64,000 bases of DNA from Streptomyces sp. I05A-00742 (GCF_013055795.1 NZ_JABETO010000003.1:1-64000), one strand, 5' to 3'. Numbered from the stretch's first letter, positions 25,214 through 33,591 are shown. Notes: generated by a model from the letters alone, not told the origin. Made by a program: numbers and translations.

Positions 25214-26203
25214 TCATCTCCCCACCGACGCGCCCCACACCCCCAGTTCCTCCGCCGCGGCCGCTGCCGCGCCCACCAGTCCGGCGTCCCCGCCCAGCCG
25301 GGCCGGGAGGACCTCCACGCCGGCGGCGAACGACAACGTCGCGTATTCGCGCAGGTATTGGCGGAGGGGCGCGAAGAGAACATCCCCGGCGCCCGCGACA
25401 CCGCCGCCCACCACCGCGACGTCGATCTCGGTGAGGACGGCCGTCGCGGCGATACCGGCCGCGAGCGCCCGGGCGGCCCGCGCGAACGAGGCGAGGGCCA
25501 GGGGATCACCGGCCCGCGCCGCGAGGGCGACGCCCGCGGCGCCGGAGTCGCCGTCGGGACCGGGCCGCCAGCCGGATTCGAGGGCCCGGCGGGCGATGTT
25601 GGGCCCGCTGGCGATGCGCTCGACGCAGCCCCGGGCGCCGCAGGGGCAGGGGTCGCCGTCGAGATCGACGCTGATGTGACCGATGTGACCGGCGTTGCCC
25701 GTGGGGCCTGGATGCAGTCGACCGCCGAGCACCAGACCGCCGCCCACCCCGGTGGACACGACCATGCACAGGGCGTTGGCGTGCCCCTGGGCCGCGCCCA
25801 GCCAGTGCTCGGCCGCGGTCATCGCGACGCCGTCGCCGACGAGCACCACGGGCAGCCCGCCTGCCCGTCGGCCCACCTCGGCCACCAGCGGAAAGCCACG
25901 CCAGCCCGGCACGTTGACGGGGCTGACCGTACCGCGTGAGGCGTCCACGGGCCCGGCGCTGCCGATGCCCACGGCCCGTACCCGTGACCAGTCGGCGGAG
26001 GAGGTGAGTTCGGCCAGCACCTCCGCCACCGCGCCCATCACCACCGTCCCGTCGTCCTCCGCCGGGGTCCGCCGCCGGGTCCGGACGAGGAGCTGTCCGC
26101 CGGCGTCCACCAGCGCGCCGGCGATCTTGGTGCCGCCGATGTCGAGAGCGGCGACGAGATCGCCCGGTTCGGTGTGCGTGAGGGAGGGCATGGGGGACGG
26201 CAT
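25214..26203 (-). CDS. ROK family sugar kinase
   Basis: The 329-residue protein has the ROK ATP-binding start (VAALDIGGTKIAGALVDAG) and the zinc motif CPCGARGCVERIASG. The active-site region VLVGDGVAMTAAEHWLGA corresponds to the catalytic-Asp segment, and GNAGHIGHISVD is the conserved ROK signature. It would phosphorylate a hexose such as glucose or an N-acetylated sugar in the cytoplasm. Unlike the ROK protein at 7693 it has no DNA-binding domain and has an intact DxGGT loop. The ATG at 26203 is preferred because AGGAGAG lies 11 bases upstream. It is divergent from a LacI-type regulator; the intervening 146 bases contain one perfect operator-like palindrome, so the two genes probably form a regulated sugar-use unit. 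Confidence 0.88.
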   Translation of the reverse strand: MPSPMPSLTHTEPGDLVAALDIGGTKIAGALVDAGGQLLVRTRRRTPAEDDGTVVMGAVAEVLAELTSSADWSRVRAVGIGSAGPVDASRGTVSPVNVPGWRGFPLVAEVGRRAGGLPVVLVGDGVAMTAAEHWLGAAQGHANALCMVVSTGVGGGLVLGGRLHPGPTGNAGHIGHISVDLDGDPCPCGARGCVERIASGPNIARRALESGWRPGPDGDSGAAGVALAARAGDPLALASFARAARALAAGIAATAVLTEIDVAVVGGGVAGAGDVLFAPLRQYLREYATLSFAAGVEVLPARLGGDAGLVGAAAAAAEELGVWGASVGR

Positions 26204-26287
26204 GGGGAACGATCTCTCCTGCTCCACTCGCGGCGCGGGCCGGCCCCGAGCGGCCGACCGTCGCTTTCCCGCCAGTCTCCGCCACTG

Positions 26288-26314
26288 TTGACAACGTTGT
26301 CCAGGGCCTATGCT
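26288..26314 (+). promoter_or_regulatory. LacI-type operator overlapping a promoter
   Basis: GACAACGTTGTC (26290-26301) is a perfect 12-bp palindrome with a central CG, the usual form of LacI/GalR operators. It overlaps a TTGACA -35 match (26288-26293); a TATGCT -10-like hexamer follows at 26309-26314. It lies upstream of the LacI gene and within reach of the divergent kinase promoter, so autoregulation plus control of the kinase is likely. Confidence 0.65.
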
Positions 26315-26349
26315 CGATCGACGCACCCCGCACACGAAGGACGCGCCAC

Positions 26350-27390
26350 GTGCCCGACACCGCCCGCAACCCGCGCCCCCGCTACGGAACCCGGCCGACC
26401 ATGAAGGACGTGGCGACGCGCGCCGGCGTCGGACTCAAGACGGTGTCCCGGGTGGTGAACGGCGAGCCGGGCGTCACCGCGGAGACCGAACGCCGCGTGC
26501 GGGAGGCCATCGCCGCCCTGGGCTTCCGCCGCAACGACAGCGCCCGCGTGCTGCGCAAGGGCAGGACCTCGTCGGTCGGGCTCGTCCTGGAGGACCTCGC
26601 GGACCCGTTCTACGCCCCGCTCAACCGCGCCGTCGAGGAGGTCGCGCGCGACCACGGCGCGCTGCTCATCAACGGCTCAAGCGCCGAGGACCCCGAGCGG
26701 GAGCGCGAACTCGCCCTCGCGCTCTGCGCCCGCCGCGTCGACGGACTGGTCGTCATCCCGGCCGGCGCCGACCACCGCTACCTGGAACCGGAGATGGCGG
26801 CGGGCGTGGCCACCGTCTTCGTCGACCGTCCCGCCGGGCTGATAGCCGCCGACACGGTCCTCTCCGACCACGCGGGCGGCGCCCGCGAGGGCGTGGCCCA
26901 CCTCATCGCCCACGGCCACCGCCGCATCGGCTTCATCGGCGACCAGCCCCGCATCCACACCGCGACCGAGCGGCTCCGCGGCTACCGCGCCGCGATGGAC
27001 GCCGCCGCCCTGCCGGTGCACGACGCCTGGACCTCCCTCGGCCCCACCACCCCCCAGCGCGTCCGCGCCGAGATCGAGCGCATGCTCTCCGGCCCCGCCC
27101 CGGTCACCGCCCTCTTCACCGGCAACAACCGCGTCACCGCCACCGCCGTACGCGTCCTCGCCGAACTCCCCCGCCCCGTCGCCCTCGTCGGCTTCGACGA
27201 CCTCGAACTCGCCGACCTCCTCTCCCCCGCCGTCACCGTCATCGCCCAGGACCCGGCCCGCCTCGGCCGCACCGCCGCCGAACTCCTCTTCCAGCGCCTC
27301 GACGGCTACGGCGCGGACGCCCGCCGCGTCGAGTTGCCGACGCGGCTGATCGCGCGGGGGTCGGGAGAACTGCGGCCCGCCGAGGATTAG
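26350..27390 (+). CDS. LacI/GalR family transcriptional regulator
   Basis: The 346-residue regulator has the LacI helix-turn-helix and hinge (TMKDVATRAGVGLKTVSRVV, about residues 17-36, then NGEPGVTAETERRVREAI). A periplasmic-binding-protein-like sensor domain follows (SSVGLVLEDLADPFYAPLNR; FTGNNRVTATAVRVLAEL; ALVGFDDLELADLLSPAVTV). It represses sugar genes until an inducer binds. The GTG at 26350 is the only start upstream of the helix-turn-helix that leaves room for the promoter. It is divergent from the ROK kinase, and the palindrome in the gap is its probable target. The effector is likely the kinase substrate or product, but it is not predictable. Confidence 0.92.
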   Translation: MPDTARNPRPRYGTRPTMKDVATRAGVGLKTVSRVVNGEPGVTAETERRVREAIAALGFRRNDSARVLRKGRTSSVGLVLEDLADPFYAPLNRAVEEVARDHGALLINGSSAEDPERERELALALCARRVDGLVVIPAGADHRYLEPEMAAGVATVFVDRPAGLIAADTVLSDHAGGAREGVAHLIAHGHRRIGFIGDQPRIHTATERLRGYRAAMDAAALPVHDAWTSLGPTTPQRVRAEIERMLSGPAPVTALFTGNNRVTATAVRVLAELPRPVALVGFDDLELADLLSPAVTVIAQDPARLGRTAAELLFQRLDGYGADARRVELPTRLIARGSGELRPAED

Positions 27391-27404
27391 GACCGCGTCC
27401 GGAG

Positions 27405-27974
27405 CTACGGATGCTCCCCCTCCGGAGTACGGAAGTACGCGGAGACCAGGCTGACCCGCAAGGCCGATGTCTTGTTCAGACTCGCCTCAACAGCACCCGG
27501 CTTCCGCGCATCCTTGAACATGACGTTCACCGAAAACTTGTACTTCTCGGAATTCGCGGTCAGTTCCAGGTACCCTGCCTTGCTCTTTCCAGGTCCGTAC
27601 TCAAGGACCTTCCAACGATGCCGGGGCAGCTGTTCCCTGAGCCGTTGCATGGCACGCTCCATATCAGCCTCAGGAGCTCCCGAAAGAGACCAGGGGTGCG
27701 TGATCCGGTACAGCCGTTCCGGTTCCTGTTCACTCCGGGACGCTCCCGGCGGCACGTCCGTCAGCTCCCCCTTCAGGCCGATGATGTCCAGCACCTGACT
27801 GGAGAGCTCCTTGGCCTGCGCTGTTGATACACCAACCGACTGGATCTCCACAGGACGCTCCTCGCCTTCGCCCTTCGTCACACCACACCCCAATAGACAC
27901 AACAGCAGGATCCCTGAGTACAGGATGAAGCTCCGACGAGTGGCACGCCCGGTGCGGGAAACCGGGTCAGTCAC
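27405..27974 (-). CDS. Putative lipoprotein, 189 aa, of an ESX-like operon
   Basis: The N-terminus has a basic region (RTGRATRRSFILYS), a hydrophobic core and the lipobox LLGC with Cys30, so the mature protein should be lipid-anchored on the outside of the membrane. The mature part is about 160 residues with no recognised domain; segments such as GYLELTANSEKYKFSVNV suggest a beta-rich fold. Its start overlaps the stop region of the upstream DUF1023 hydrolase gene by eight bases, so it is the last gene of a three-gene unit. GC content is lower than in the surroundings. It could be the immunity or anchoring partner of the hydrolase, by analogy with other secreted effector loci, but there is no direct evidence. 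Confidence 0.75.
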   Translation of the reverse strand: MTDPVSRTGRATRRSFILYSGILLLCLLGCGVTKGEGEERPVEIQSVGVSTAQAKELSSQVLDIIGLKGELTDVPPGASRSEQEPERLYRITHPWSLSGAPEADMERAMQRLREQLPRHRWKVLEYGPGKSKAGYLELTANSEKYKFSVNVMFKDARKPGAVEASLNKTSALRVSLVSAYFRTPEGEHP

Positions 27975-29727
27975 GCTTCACCTCTTCATAGTTTCCGGTG
28001 ACCACAGCTGCCATGTTCCTCAAGCTCAGCGAGTCCTTGTCGAAATAAGAGCCGTGATCATGCGCATCCGTCTGCATGATATTGGCACCGAACTCTCTGT
28101 CCGACGGAACAAGCCCTCCCATCGGGCCACCAAGATCCACCAGCTTCCCTCCTGCCGGAACCTGGTCCTTGCCTATCGAAGCGGCTTCCGACCACACATG
28201 CCCGTGAGGCGCGCCCAGTTCGTCAGCGCTGCGCACCAGCATGCCCGGACTGGCCACAGCAATGATGTCGTCGGCTCCCAGATGGTGTTTCAAGGAGGTT
28301 GCACCGATGGCCGTGGATCCGTAGCTGTGGCCCATCACCGTGGTATGGCTCTTCTCCGGTCCTCCTTGCGCAGTCTGCACTCCGTCGAGGAAACCGCTCA
28401 GGTCGTCCGCTGCCCCGCGGGCGTACGCCTTGGACATGGCTTCTGGGAAGAAGTCACCCTTGTCGAAGGGCATGGCGCTCCTGGGGGCGTCATATCCCAC
28501 CCATGCGATGGTCGACACAGATTCTCCGTCCGCAAGCGTGTGTGACTGGCGCCACAACTCACTCATCCGGTCCACTTCTTTACCGACGGCACTGAAACGC
28601 GACGAGGTGCCAGGCACGTAGACGGCCGTGTGCTGCGCCGTGTCCGGGTTGCCGCTCGCCACGACTGCGCGCCCCAGCCCCCGGTCGTCGAAGGCCATCA
28701 GGTATGCCTCCGGCAGGCCTCGGGTCCCGGTCTCGTCAAAACGCCGCTGGATCGATTTAATCCCCTTGATCCTGCCCTCCAGCGCCTCCTTCCTGCGGTT
28801 CCACTTGGACCACTCGCTCTCCTTGCCCTGGACTGGCAGCCCAGTGATCTGGTTGAGCTCGGGAGGGCCTTGCTTCGGCTCATGGCGCTTCAGTTCTTCC
28901 AGTTCCTTCATGGTCGATGCACGCGACTCAGCGAGCACGACACGGTTCGCGTCGTCCCGATCGATGGCCGGGAGACCGTCAAGCGCCCCGATACCGGCGG
29001 GGTACAGCGCCTTGTACTCGTCCCGCTCGGTCTGCGACAGATTTTTCCACCAAGCGGCATTGTCTCGGGGGCTCTTACCCTTGGGGATGTCCGATTCCGA
29101 CACCCGCCGTGCCGCCGATCGGACATCCTTCATGTCCTGCGCTACGTCAAGCCAGTCCGTTTTACGAATGTCACCGCTCGTAGTGAGCTTGAGCAGAGCT
29201 TTGGCGTATCGCGCGTCTATTTCGGCGGCTTCCTTGAGCGCATCGGCTATGGTGTCGGCCACCTCTCGGGCCTTGGCCGCCAACGGATTGACAGGGCCGA
29301 CCGGTATGACGAACTGCCCCGGACGAGCAGGTGCTTGCCGGACCGGGGCCGGGACGTCAGCAACCGACGCCCTGGGATAATCTACCGACCCATCCGGGTG
29401 AACTGTGAAGTTCAGCCCCTTCGCATGTTCAAGGGCTTGCTTCAGCTTCCTCTGAGGGCCCGCCAGTTCATCGGCCAGCCCATTGATCGCTGTCTCGATC
29501 AGCCCGCATTCAGCGCGAATATACTGGAAGTTGCGACTGAGTAACCCAGCCGACTCCACTGCGGCATTACCCGCTTCACTCTTCTGAGTATCACGGACCT
29601 GAGCCACCATGCCGTTGTCCACCCGCCGGGTTGCCTCGCCGGATCGTCTGCTGACGGCTCCCCAGCCTTTGGCCGTCGCCTTCAGCTTGGCTGTGTCCAC
29701 ATTCTGGAGCTGCTCCATCGACACCAT
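27967..29727 (-). CDS. DUF1023 alpha/beta hydrolase with ESX-like N-terminal domain
   Basis: The 586-residue protein combines an N-terminal helical domain of about 250 residues with a C-terminal alpha/beta hydrolase. The N-terminal part (TAKLKATAKGWGAVSRRSGEA, LADELAGPQRKLKQALEHAK) has the look of WXG100/ESX proteins. The nucleophile elbow is GHSYGS (Ser at about 468), the acid is probably in the following strand (DDIIAVASPGM), and the histidine is in DAHDHGSYF (about 556-558). In actinobacteria such proteins are thought to be type VII-secreted lipases, esterases or amidases. The start ATG at 29727 lies ten bases after the stop of the WXG-like gene. The lipoprotein gene follows with an overlap. 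GC content is lower than in the housekeeping neighbours. Confidence 0.85.
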   Translation of the reverse strand: MVSMEQLQNVDTAKLKATAKGWGAVSRRSGEATRRVDNGMVAQVRDTQKSEAGNAAVESAGLLSRNFQYIRAECGLIETAINGLADELAGPQRKLKQALEHAKGLNFTVHPDGSVDYPRASVADVPAPVRQAPARPGQFVIPVGPVNPLAAKAREVADTIADALKEAAEIDARYAKALLKLTTSGDIRKTDWLDVAQDMKDVRSAARRVSESDIPKGKSPRDNAAWWKNLSQTERDEYKALYPAGIGALDGLPAIDRDDANRVVLAESRASTMKELEELKRHEPKQGPPELNQITGLPVQGKESEWSKWNRRKEALEGRIKGIKSIQRRFDETGTRGLPEAYLMAFDDRGLGRAVVASGNPDTAQHTAVYVPGTSSRFSAVGKEVDRMSELWRQSHTLADGESVSTIAWVGYDAPRSAMPFDKGDFFPEAMSKAYARGAADDLSGFLDGVQTAQGGPEKSHTTVMGHSYGSTAIGATSLKHHLGADDIIAVASPGMLVRSADELGAPHGHVWSEAASIGKDQVPAGGKLVDLGGPMGGLVPSDREFGANIMQTDAHDHGSYFDKDSLSLRNMAAVVTGNYEEVKRD

Positions 29728-29736
29728 GGTGACCTC

Positions 29737-30186
29737 TCAGCGCCTGAACGACTTCTCGGTCTGGACCTCGTTCTCATGGATATCCACCGCGACCTTTTTC
29801 ATCGCTCCCTCAAGGTGTGCGCAGTAGCCCCGCACGCCGCCGAGCCGCTCGTTCCAGCCTTCCCGGAGAATCATCAGAGCGGACCCACTGGAGAGCCCGT
29901 CGACCGCACCCTTCAGCCCTTCAACAGCCTGGTCGAGCTCCTTCATCGCCGCATCGACGTCTCGCCGCAACCCGCCGGCCACGCCGGACGCCGACCTCCA
30001 TGGCGACGGGCTGGCCTTGTACGTGTCACCCCCACCCTCGGCGGCCCCTGCGGAAGCAGCTGAGGCCAGATTCAAGCGGCCACTGTGCGGCGGCAAGCTC
30101 GGCGAAGCTGAATCCTTGCCATGGTCTGACCGTTCCGGACAAAAAGCACGCTCCCATTCCTCGGATAACCGCTGTCCCACCGCCAT
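29737..30186 (-). CDS. Small ESX/WXG-like helical protein
   Basis: About 149 residues, helical, with a Ser/Gly/Ala-rich middle. The C-terminal half (MKELDQAVEGLKGAVDGLSSG, then LREGWNERLGGVRGYCAHLE) has a W-containing turn between helices, as in WXG100 secretion proteins. It is the first gene of a unit that continues with the DUF1023 hydrolase (10-base gap) and a lipoprotein. The ATG at 30186 has GGGAGG only two bases upstream; a GTG two codons later (30180) has better spacing and may be the real start. The open frame extending to 30252 is Arg-rich and looks untranslated. Confidence 0.65.
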   Translation of the reverse strand: MAVGQRLSEEWERAFCPERSDHGKDSASPSLPPHSGRLNLASAASAGAAEGGGDTYKASPSPWRSASGVAGGLRRDVDAAMKELDQAVEGLKGAVDGLSSGSALMILREGWNERLGGVRGYCAHLEGAMKKVAVDIHENEVQTEKSFRR

Positions 30187-30517
30187 GTCCTCCCGTGTCT
30201 CCGCACGACGCACGATGCCGATCCGGAGTCGCGACTCGCGCCTCCGTCTCACGTCTCATATCACTCGGTGAAATCAACCTGTCACACTGATACACCTCAG
30301 CGCGAGGTAGCGCATGAGTACCAGTACTCACTTCGTCGCGCTCCCTGCCGCACCGGGGCGGCGCGCCCCGCCACCGCCCGCCCTGGCGGGTTTCCGGTAC
30401 AGGGTGGCCCTTTGCCGGAAGCGGTGGGGGGAGGGGGGTGCTGATCATGGGTGTGCCGGACGGCAGTGGCTCGTCCGGCGGGTCCATCGTTCCACGGAAG
30501 ATTCAGGAGGCCCCGCC
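30187..30517. other. 330 bp divergent control region
   Basis: This region lies between the ESX-like operon and the C-S lyase gene. It is AT-richer near 30240-30310 (ATATCACTCGGTGAAATC), where the promoter of the minus-strand operon should be. It holds one strong 16-bp palindrome, listed separately. I see no small gene with a convincing ribosome binding site. Confidence 0.5.
30315..30330. promoter_or_regulatory. 16-bp perfect palindrome, candidate operator
   Basis: TGAGTAC and GTACTCA flank a CA dinucleotide. The palindrome lies about 130 bases upstream of the ESX-like operon and about 190 bases upstream of the C-S lyase gene. No known consensus is assigned; the symmetry and intergenic position suggest a repressor site. 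Confidence 0.45.
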
Positions 30518-31705
30518 ATGGGCCATCTCTCGATCCCGCCCCTCCCCGAGCTGCGGAAGCGGCGGAGCGCCAAGTGGCGGACGTTCGACGACGACGTGCT
30601 GCCCCTGCCGGTGGCGGAGATGGACTTTCCGCTGGCGGAGCCGGTGGCGCGGGCGTTGCATGAGGCGGTCGACCGGTCGGATACGGGGTACGCGGCGCCG
30701 ACGCCGGAACTGGCGCGGGCGGTCAGCGGCTATGCCCGGCGGTCCTGGGGCTGGGAGGTCGACGTCGAGCATGTGCGGACGGTGGTCGACGTCGGGATGG
30801 CCGTCGTCGAGGTGCTGCGCCGGATCGTCGCGCCGGGGGACAGAGTGGTCGTCAGTCCGCCGGTGTACGAGCCGTTCGCGTGGTGGGTGCGGGAGGTCGG
30901 TGGGCAGGTGGTCGAGGCTCCGCTGGCCGACGGTCCGGAGGGGCCGCGGCTCGATCCGGAGGCGCTGGAGCGGGCGTTCGCCGATCAGGCGGTGGCGTAC
31001 CTGCTCTGCAACCCGCACAATCCCGTCGGCCGGGTGCACGGGCGCGAGGAGCTGGCCACCGTGGCCCGGCTGGCCGACCGGTACGGCGTGTACGTGCTCT
31101 CCGACGAGATCCACGCCCCGCTCGTCCTGCCGGGCGCGGAGTTCGTCCCGTTCCTGGACGTGTCGGAGGAGGCCCGCCGCTGGGGCTTCTCGTTCCTGTC
31201 GGCAAGCAAGGGCTGGAACCTGGCCGGGCTCAAGGCGGCCACCGTGGTCACCGCGGATCCGGCCCCGAAGCGGATCGTCGACCGCCTGTCACCGCATTCG
31301 CTGTACCGCACCGGGCACTTCGGGGTGCTGGCGACGGTGGCCGCGTTCGAGGAGGGAGGGCCCTGGCTGGACGGGGTGCTGGATGCCCTGGACCACAACC
31401 GGAAGCTGCTGGACGAGCTCCTGACCGACCTGCTCCCCGGTGTCCACTGCCGGCGCCCGGAGGCCGGCTTCCTGGCCTGGGTGGACTTCCGTGCCCTCGA
31501 CTGGGGCGAGGACCCGGCGGAACGCGTCCTCAGTGACGCCCGCGTTGCGCTCAACTCGGGCCTGCGGTACGGGCCCTCCGGCGCCGGCTTCGCCAGACTG
31601 AACTTCGGCTGCTCGCCGGACGTCCTCACGGAGGCCGTCACCAGGATCGCCGCCGCCCGCCGAGCAGACCGCACCGGAGCGACGAACAGCCAGATGTCCG
31701 GCTGA
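30518..31705 (+). CDS. PatB/MalY-type PLP-dependent C-S lyase (aminotransferase fold)
   Basis: The 395-residue protein begins at ATG 30518 with CAGGAGG eight bases upstream; the open frame before that is non-coding. It has the fold-type I signature LLCNPHNPVGR, the cofactor-binding DEIHAPLVL (Asp196) and the Schiff-base lysine in FLSASKGWNLAGLKA (Lys231). The N-terminal ELRKRRSAKWRTF...LPVAEMDFP is typical of the PatB/MalY branch, whose members are cystathionine beta-lyases or cysteine desulfhydrases that release pyruvate, ammonia and a thiol. It acts in the cytoplasm in sulfur amino-acid metabolism. The gene stands alone before a GNAT gene and divergent from the ESX-like operon. Confidence 0.9.
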   Translation: MGHLSIPPLPELRKRRSAKWRTFDDDVLPLPVAEMDFPLAEPVARALHEAVDRSDTGYAAPTPELARAVSGYARRSWGWEVDVEHVRTVVDVGMAVVEVLRRIVAPGDRVVVSPPVYEPFAWWVREVGGQVVEAPLADGPEGPRLDPEALERAFADQAVAYLLCNPHNPVGRVHGREELATVARLADRYGVYVLSDEIHAPLVLPGAEFVPFLDVSEEARRWGFSFLSASKGWNLAGLKAATVVTADPAPKRIVDRLSPHSLYRTGHFGVLATVAAFEEGGPWLDGVLDALDHNRKLLDELLTDLLPGVHCRRPEAGFLAWVDFRALDWGEDPAERVLSDARVALNSGLRYGPSGAGFARLNFGCSPDVLTEAVTRIAAARRADRTGATNSQMSG

Positions 31706-31833
31706 GCAACAGCGCATCCCTCCACAGGGTCTGGCCCGAAATGGACCTGCGGGAATCCGGTGACCTGACATACCCGGCGGCCGAGGCCGCCCGCCACCCC
31801 GAGCCGTCGGCGGCCGATGACTACGGTGACCCG

Positions 31834-32631
31834 ATGGACAGCACCAACGCTCGCAGGCTGACACCGCACTTCGAGCTCATGGAGAACCACCTCGCGTTCC
31901 TCGGCACCCAGCGAGGATCCCTGCACGTGACGGACACGGCCGTCGAGTTGACCGGAAAGGCCGACTTCCTGTCGTTCTGGGCGCCGCTGTGGGCGGACTT
32001 GGCGATACCGGAGCACGTCACCGAAGTACGTACCTTCCCCTGGAGCGGGGAGCCCCGGGGCGGGGACTCCTGGCATGAACGTCTCCTCTCCTCCGGGTTC
32101 TCCCCGGAGGAGGAGCTGCGCTATATGGAGGCCCCCGTCGCACCGTCCGAAACCGTCACCCCGTCCGGAAGCCCGCACCTCCCGGACGGGGTCTCCGTTT
32201 CGGTGGTCGCGACGGACGAGGACGCCCTGGCGTTCTCCGGCGTGCAGACGGAGGGATTCATTCCCCCGGATCTCCCGTCGCGCGACTGGTGGGTGAGGGC
32301 GCTTCCAGAAACAGCCCTGCGTCAGTACCGCGACCCGTCCCAGACGTTCTACCTGCTGCGCGACCGGGGCGAGCCGGTCGCCGTGAGCCTCACCGTGCGC
32401 TCGGACGGAGTGTGCGGCATCTACGCGGTCACCACCGTCCCGTCGCACCGGGGACGGGGCTTCGCCACGCTCCTGCTGGACGTGATCCGGCACGATGCCC
32501 GACGGCAGGGCGACATCCGGCTGACGCTCCAGGTGGAGGCGGACTCGGACGCGGAACGCCTCTACAAGAAGTGCCGTTTCACCACCGCTTTCGCTTCGAC
32601 GGCGTACGTACGCCAGGGTGGTGACGCGTAA
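31834..32631 (+). CDS. GNAT family N-acetyltransferase
   Basis: The 265-residue protein has a C-terminal GNAT domain: GVCGIYAVTTVPSHRGRGFA contains the beta4 strand and the Q/RxxGxG/A acetyl-CoA loop (HRGRGFA), followed by TLLLDVIRHDARRQGDIRL and an LTLQVEADSDAERLYKKCRF C-terminal motif. The first 140 residues form a less conserved N-terminal region found in two-part GNAT enzymes. The start is uncertain: ATG 31834 gives MDSTNARRL with a weak GGTGA upstream, and ATG 31741 is an alternative 31 codons earlier. The substrate is unknown. It is downstream of the C-S lyase and convergent with the ArsR-AHSA1 gene. Confidence 0.8.
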   Translation: MDSTNARRLTPHFELMENHLAFLGTQRGSLHVTDTAVELTGKADFLSFWAPLWADLAIPEHVTEVRTFPWSGEPRGGDSWHERLLSSGFSPEEELRYMEAPVAPSETVTPSGSPHLPDGVSVSVVATDEDALAFSGVQTEGFIPPDLPSRDWWVRALPETALRQYRDPSQTFYLLRDRGEPVAVSLTVRSDGVCGIYAVTTVPSHRGRGFATLLLDVIRHDARRQGDIRLTLQVEADSDAERLYKKCRFTTAFASTAYVRQGGDA

Positions 32632-32683
32632 CGGGCCCTGCCCACACCTCCCACCACCCCCGTGCCTGCCCCGCGCGCCGTCC

Positions 32684-32709
32684 GTACGCGATATACGCGA
32701 TATACGCGA
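32684..32709. repeat. 9-bp tandem repeat between convergent genes
   Basis: ATATACGCG occurs twice head to tail, flanked by partial copies, just before the stop of the ArsR-AHSA1 gene at 32712. It is AT-rich for this genome. No function is apparent. Confidence 0.5.
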
Positions 32710-32711
32710 TG

Positions 32712-33527
32712 TCAGTCGTCGGCGTGCGCGGCATCGGCGGCGGTTCCGGGGAGCGGGTCGCCGGTCTCCAGCAGGGACTTGAGGCCGGAGAGTACGAGCG
32801 GCCAGCCTTCGTGGATCATCTCCAGGACGGTACTGCCGGGCTCGAAGCCGTCGTGCACAACGGTCAGCTTGACGGTCTCGCCGAGGGGTTCGATCTCGAA
32901 CGTCACCTTGGACCGGCGTTCGCCGGCGATCCGGCGGCGGAGTTCCTCGTCCACCCCGACGGCCCCTGCCCATTCCGGGGTGAAGGTGTGCCAGGTGTAG
33001 GACAGGCGGCGGAAGGGGTCCGAGTCGAGGACGACCTGTTCCGGGTCGGTGATGCGGGCCCCGCCCTGTTCCCAGACCACGGCCGACCCCTTCGTCCAGT
33101 CCGAAGCGAACTCCAGCCCCCAGTAGCGGCGGGTGAACTCCGGTTCGGTCAGCGCCTTCCAGAGCCGTTCCGGGGTGGTTCTGATGTAGGTCGTGTAAAC
33201 GAACGCTCCGCTCTCCATGGCGGGTTCCTCCAGTGCTCTCTTGAGATCGGCGAGCGCGTGCGCCCGCCCGCGGTCGTACCGGCTGATCCAGCGGTCGGCG
33301 ATGGCGTTGATCGGCTCGGCGTTGAGGTAGTGCAGCTTCTCCCGGCCCCTCCGGGCCGTGGTGACCAGATGGGCCGCCTCCAGCAGGGCCAGATGCTTGC
33401 TGACCGACTGCCGGGTCATGTCCAGTCCGGCGCACAGCTCCCGCAGCGTCTGCCCGTTGCGGGCGTTCAGGCTGTCCAGCAGCCGACGGCGGCTGGGATC
33501 GGCCAGCGCCTTGAAGATCTCGTCCAT
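32712..33527 (-). CDS. ArsR-family repressor fused to an AHSA1/SRPBCC domain
   Basis: The 271-residue protein starts MDEIFKALADPSRRRLLDSL, an ArsR winged helix (recognition region GLDMTRQSVSKHLALLEAA, residues about 37-56). From about residue 105 it continues into an AHSA1-type SRPBCC domain (TTPERLWKALTEPEFTRRYW; TVLEMIHEGWPLVLSGLKSL). The fused domain is presumed to bind a hydrophobic ligand or signal that controls DNA binding. ATG 33527 is chosen with GAGG five bases upstream. The promoter immediately upstream is unusually clear, with two matching operator copies around a TTGACA promoter, so the gene is almost certainly autoregulated. No other target gene is adjacent. Confidence 0.9.
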   Translation of the reverse strand: MDEIFKALADPSRRRLLDSLNARNGQTLRELCAGLDMTRQSVSKHLALLEAAHLVTTARRGREKLHYLNAEPINAIADRWISRYDRGRAHALADLKRALEEPAMESGAFVYTTYIRTTPERLWKALTEPEFTRRYWGLEFASDWTKGSAVVWEQGGARITDPEQVVLDSDPFRRLSYTWHTFTPEWAGAVGVDEELRRRIAGERRSKVTFEIEPLGETVKLTVVHDGFEPGSTVLEMIHEGWPLVLSGLKSLLETGDPLPGTAADAAHADD

Positions 33528-33541
33528 CCCCACCTCGACAT

Positions 33542-33591
33542 GCAGCCATTTGGTTGCCTCTACCGTAGGCAGCCATTTAGCTGCATGTCAA
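33542..33591 (-). promoter_or_regulatory. Autoregulated promoter with two operator copies
   Basis: On the minus strand TTGACA (complement of 33586-33591) and TACGGT (complement of 33562-33567) are separated by 18 bases. Two 16-bp boxes, GCAGCCATTTGGTTGC (33542-33557) and GCAGCCATTTAGCTGC (33569-33584, with perfect 5-bp arms), lie respectively downstream of the -10 and inside the spacer. This is ideal placement for repression by the ArsR-type product encoded downstream. Confidence 0.7.
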
